NCBI GenBank assembly: GCA_023263825.1
Contig: JALQUJ010000057.1
Coordinates: 1-7,981, forward strand
Direction: 5' to 3'
Length of the DNA stretch: 7,981 bases
DNA from: Porticoccus sp.
GTDB taxonomy: Bacteria; Pseudomonadota; Gammaproteobacteria; Pseudomonadales; Porticoccaceae
Shown piece after piece: positions 6,793 to 7,981 of the stretch. Below the pieces are notes generated by a model that worked only from the letters and a program-made list of their open reading frames with translations, searched no databases and was not told the DNA's origin. Each line of letters starts with the position of its first letter. Position 1 is the first letter of the stretch. Position numbers and translations under genes: made by a program.

Positions 6793-7893
6793 ATGACACC
6801 TGAGCAAAAGACGCCTGAGCAGAAAATCCTGATCATCGGTCCCTCTTGGGTGGGAGATATGGTGATGGCTCAGTCACTGTTTATTCTTCTTAAACAACAA
6901 TATCCAAATAGCACCATCGATGTGCTGGCTCCCGGTTGGAGTCGGCCCATTACTGCTCGCATGCCACAGATTCGGCGAGCCATTGATATGCCTGTCGGCC
7001 ATGGAAGTTTAATGTGGTCTGAGCGCCGCAAGATTGGCCGAGAACTTCGTGAGGAGCAGTATGATCAGGCTATTGTGTTTCCTAACTCCCTTAAATCTGC
7101 ATTGATTCCCTGGTTTGCGAAAATTCCCAAGCGCACTGGATGGAAAGGGGAAATGCGCTATGGCTTGCTCAATGATATTCGGCCTCTGGATAAGCTGCGC
7201 TACCCCTTGATGGTCCAGCGTTTCGATGCGCTGGCATATCCTAAAGGCGATCAGTTGGCCGATGATCTGCCAACTCCTGATTTGCATGCAGACTTGGAGC
7301 GGGTACCACAGCTGCGTCAGCAATTTGGTCTAGAGAGCAAGCGTAAAGTATTGGCATTATGCCCAGGTGCAGAATTTGGTCCGGCTAAGCGTTGGCCCGA
7401 GCAAAAGTACGCGGAAGTCGCTGCACAAAAAATTGCTGATGGCTGGCAGGTATGGTTGTTGGGGTCAGCCAAAGATCAGCCTGTTGCCGAGTCAATTATC
7501 AGCTTGTTGCCAGAGGCTGATCGGTCACACTGTTTTAATCTCGCGGGAGTTACCCAGCTTGAGGATGCCATCGATCTACTGGCAGTTGCCGATGCGGTGG
7601 TCAGCAATGATTCCGGACTGATGCATATTGCTGCGGCGTTGAATCGCCCGGTAGTGGTGGTCTATGGTTCTACTTCACCGGGGTTCACACCACCATTAAA
7701 TGAGCAGGTGGCTATTTTGTCGATTCCAGTGGATTGTGGCCCCTGTTTTAAACGGGAGTGCCCTTTGGATTCTGCGACTCCTGCACATATGAGATGCCTC
7801 AATGAACTCACTTCTGATCGAGTGATTGCCGCACTATCCGAACTTGTGCCGGACTTGGCGCCTGATTCAACGCCTGGCTTGGTGTCAGACTGA
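6793..7893 (+). CDS. waaF: ADP-heptose:LPS heptosyltransferase II (GT9 family)
   Basis: 366 residues. It adds the second L-glycero-D-manno-heptose to the LPS inner core, from ADP-heptose, at the cytoplasmic face of the inner membrane. Visible blocks are ILIIGPSWVGDMVMAQSL with the probable catalytic D22, LAPGWSRPITARMP (45-58), CPGAEFGPAKRWP (190-202), NLAGVTQLEDAIDLLAVADA, the donor-site SNDSGLMHIAAAL (271-283) and YGSTSPGFTPP. A cysteine cluster C315, C318, C323 and C335 follows. The N-terminus is about 10 residues longer than E. coli WaaF because TPEQK occurs twice, and the C-terminus has an extra acidic/proline tail. The ATG at 6793 is used, but the GGGGAG ribosome site (6768-6773) is 19 bases away. 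A closer ATG at 6788 opens only ATGCCATGA. The stop overlaps waaC. The neighbouring waaC separates it from heptosyltransferase I. Confidence 0.95.
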   Translation: MTPEQKTPEQKILIIGPSWVGDMVMAQSLFILLKQQYPNSTIDVLAPGWSRPITARMPQIRRAIDMPVGHGSLMWSERRKIGRELREEQYDQAIVFPNSLKSALIPWFAKIPKRTGWKGEMRYGLLNDIRPLDKLRYPLMVQRFDALAYPKGDQLADDLPTPDLHADLERVPQLRQQFGLESKRKVLALCPGAEFGPAKRWPEQKYAEVAAQKIADGWQVWLLGSAKDQPVAESIISLLPEADRSHCFNLAGVTQLEDAIDLLAVADAVVSNDSGLMHIAAALNRPVVVVYGSTSPGFTPPLNEQVAILSIPVDCGPCFKRECPLDSATPAHMRCLNELTSDRVIAALSELVPDLAPDSTPGLVSD

Positions 7894-7981
7894 TGCCCAG
7901 GGTTCTGGTGGTTAAAACTTCCTCTTTGGGTGATGTGATCCATACCTTGCCGGCACTCACCGATGCGGCTCGAGCTATTCC
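7893..7981 (+). CDS. waaC: ADP-heptose:LPS heptosyltransferase I, 5' end only
   Basis: Only the first 29 codons and two bases are in the window. The translation MPRVLVVKTSSLGDVIHTLPALTDAARAI is a near copy of the recalled E. coli WaaC N-terminus, including the K-T-S-S-x-G-D motif that carries the catalytic aspartate of this GT9 enzyme. WaaC adds the first heptose to Kdo2-lipid A, the step before WaaF. The ATG overlaps the waaF stop as TGATG, and no independent ribosome binding site is evident, so translational coupling to waaF is likely. Domain structure and completeness cannot be judged. Confidence 0.93.
   Translation, partial: MPRVLVVKTSSLGDVIHTLPALTDAARAI

Noticed and set aside
6740..7890. 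Shared string TTGGTGTCAGA near the ends of ilvE and waaF
   Set aside because: Both lie within coding sequence for LVSE/LVSD tails; 11 matching bases between two genes is likely chance and there is no further repeat structure.

Overview
The window looks like core chromosome from a gammaproteobacterium, probably a marine or Cellvibrionales/Pseudomonadales-like lineage. Three things suggest this. IlvE is very close in recalled sequence to the Pseudomonas-type branched-chain aminotransferase. The order glnE-ilvE-waaF-waaC is the one I recall from Pseudomonas. A small DUF6316-like protein, typical of these groups, sits beside the arginine genes. Species cannot be named from the sequence alone.

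Layout. Left part, minus strand: a DUF6316-like small gene (1923-2156), argE (666-1793) and the 5' part of argA (1-576, running off the left edge). They are read in that order towards the left. ArgA catalyses the first committed step of arginine synthesis (N-acetylation of glutamate). ArgE removes the acetyl group from N-acetylornithine, which points to the linear pathway. Middle (about 2157-2821): a gene-poor divergent region. Its only recognisable content is the C-terminal end of a GspE/PilB-type secretion/pilus ATPase (2416-2685). The rest of that gene is missing, so this looks like a decayed remnant.

Right part, plus strand: glnE (2822-5752), ilvE (5812-6765), waaF (6793-7893) and the start of waaC (7893 to the right edge). 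The short gaps (59 and 27 bases) and the TGATG overlap between waaF and waaC fit one operon. Its products are a nitrogen regulator of glutamine synthetase, the last transaminase of branched-chain amino acid synthesis, and the two heptosyltransferases that build the LPS inner core.

I see no mobile element, CRISPR array, tRNA, rRNA or defence system, and nothing that amounts to a new system. The most unusual points are the truncated ATPase remnant, a tandem TPEQK duplication at the WaaF N-terminus, a tiny ATGCCATGA reading frame at the waaF start, and a few small inverted repeats in the leaders.
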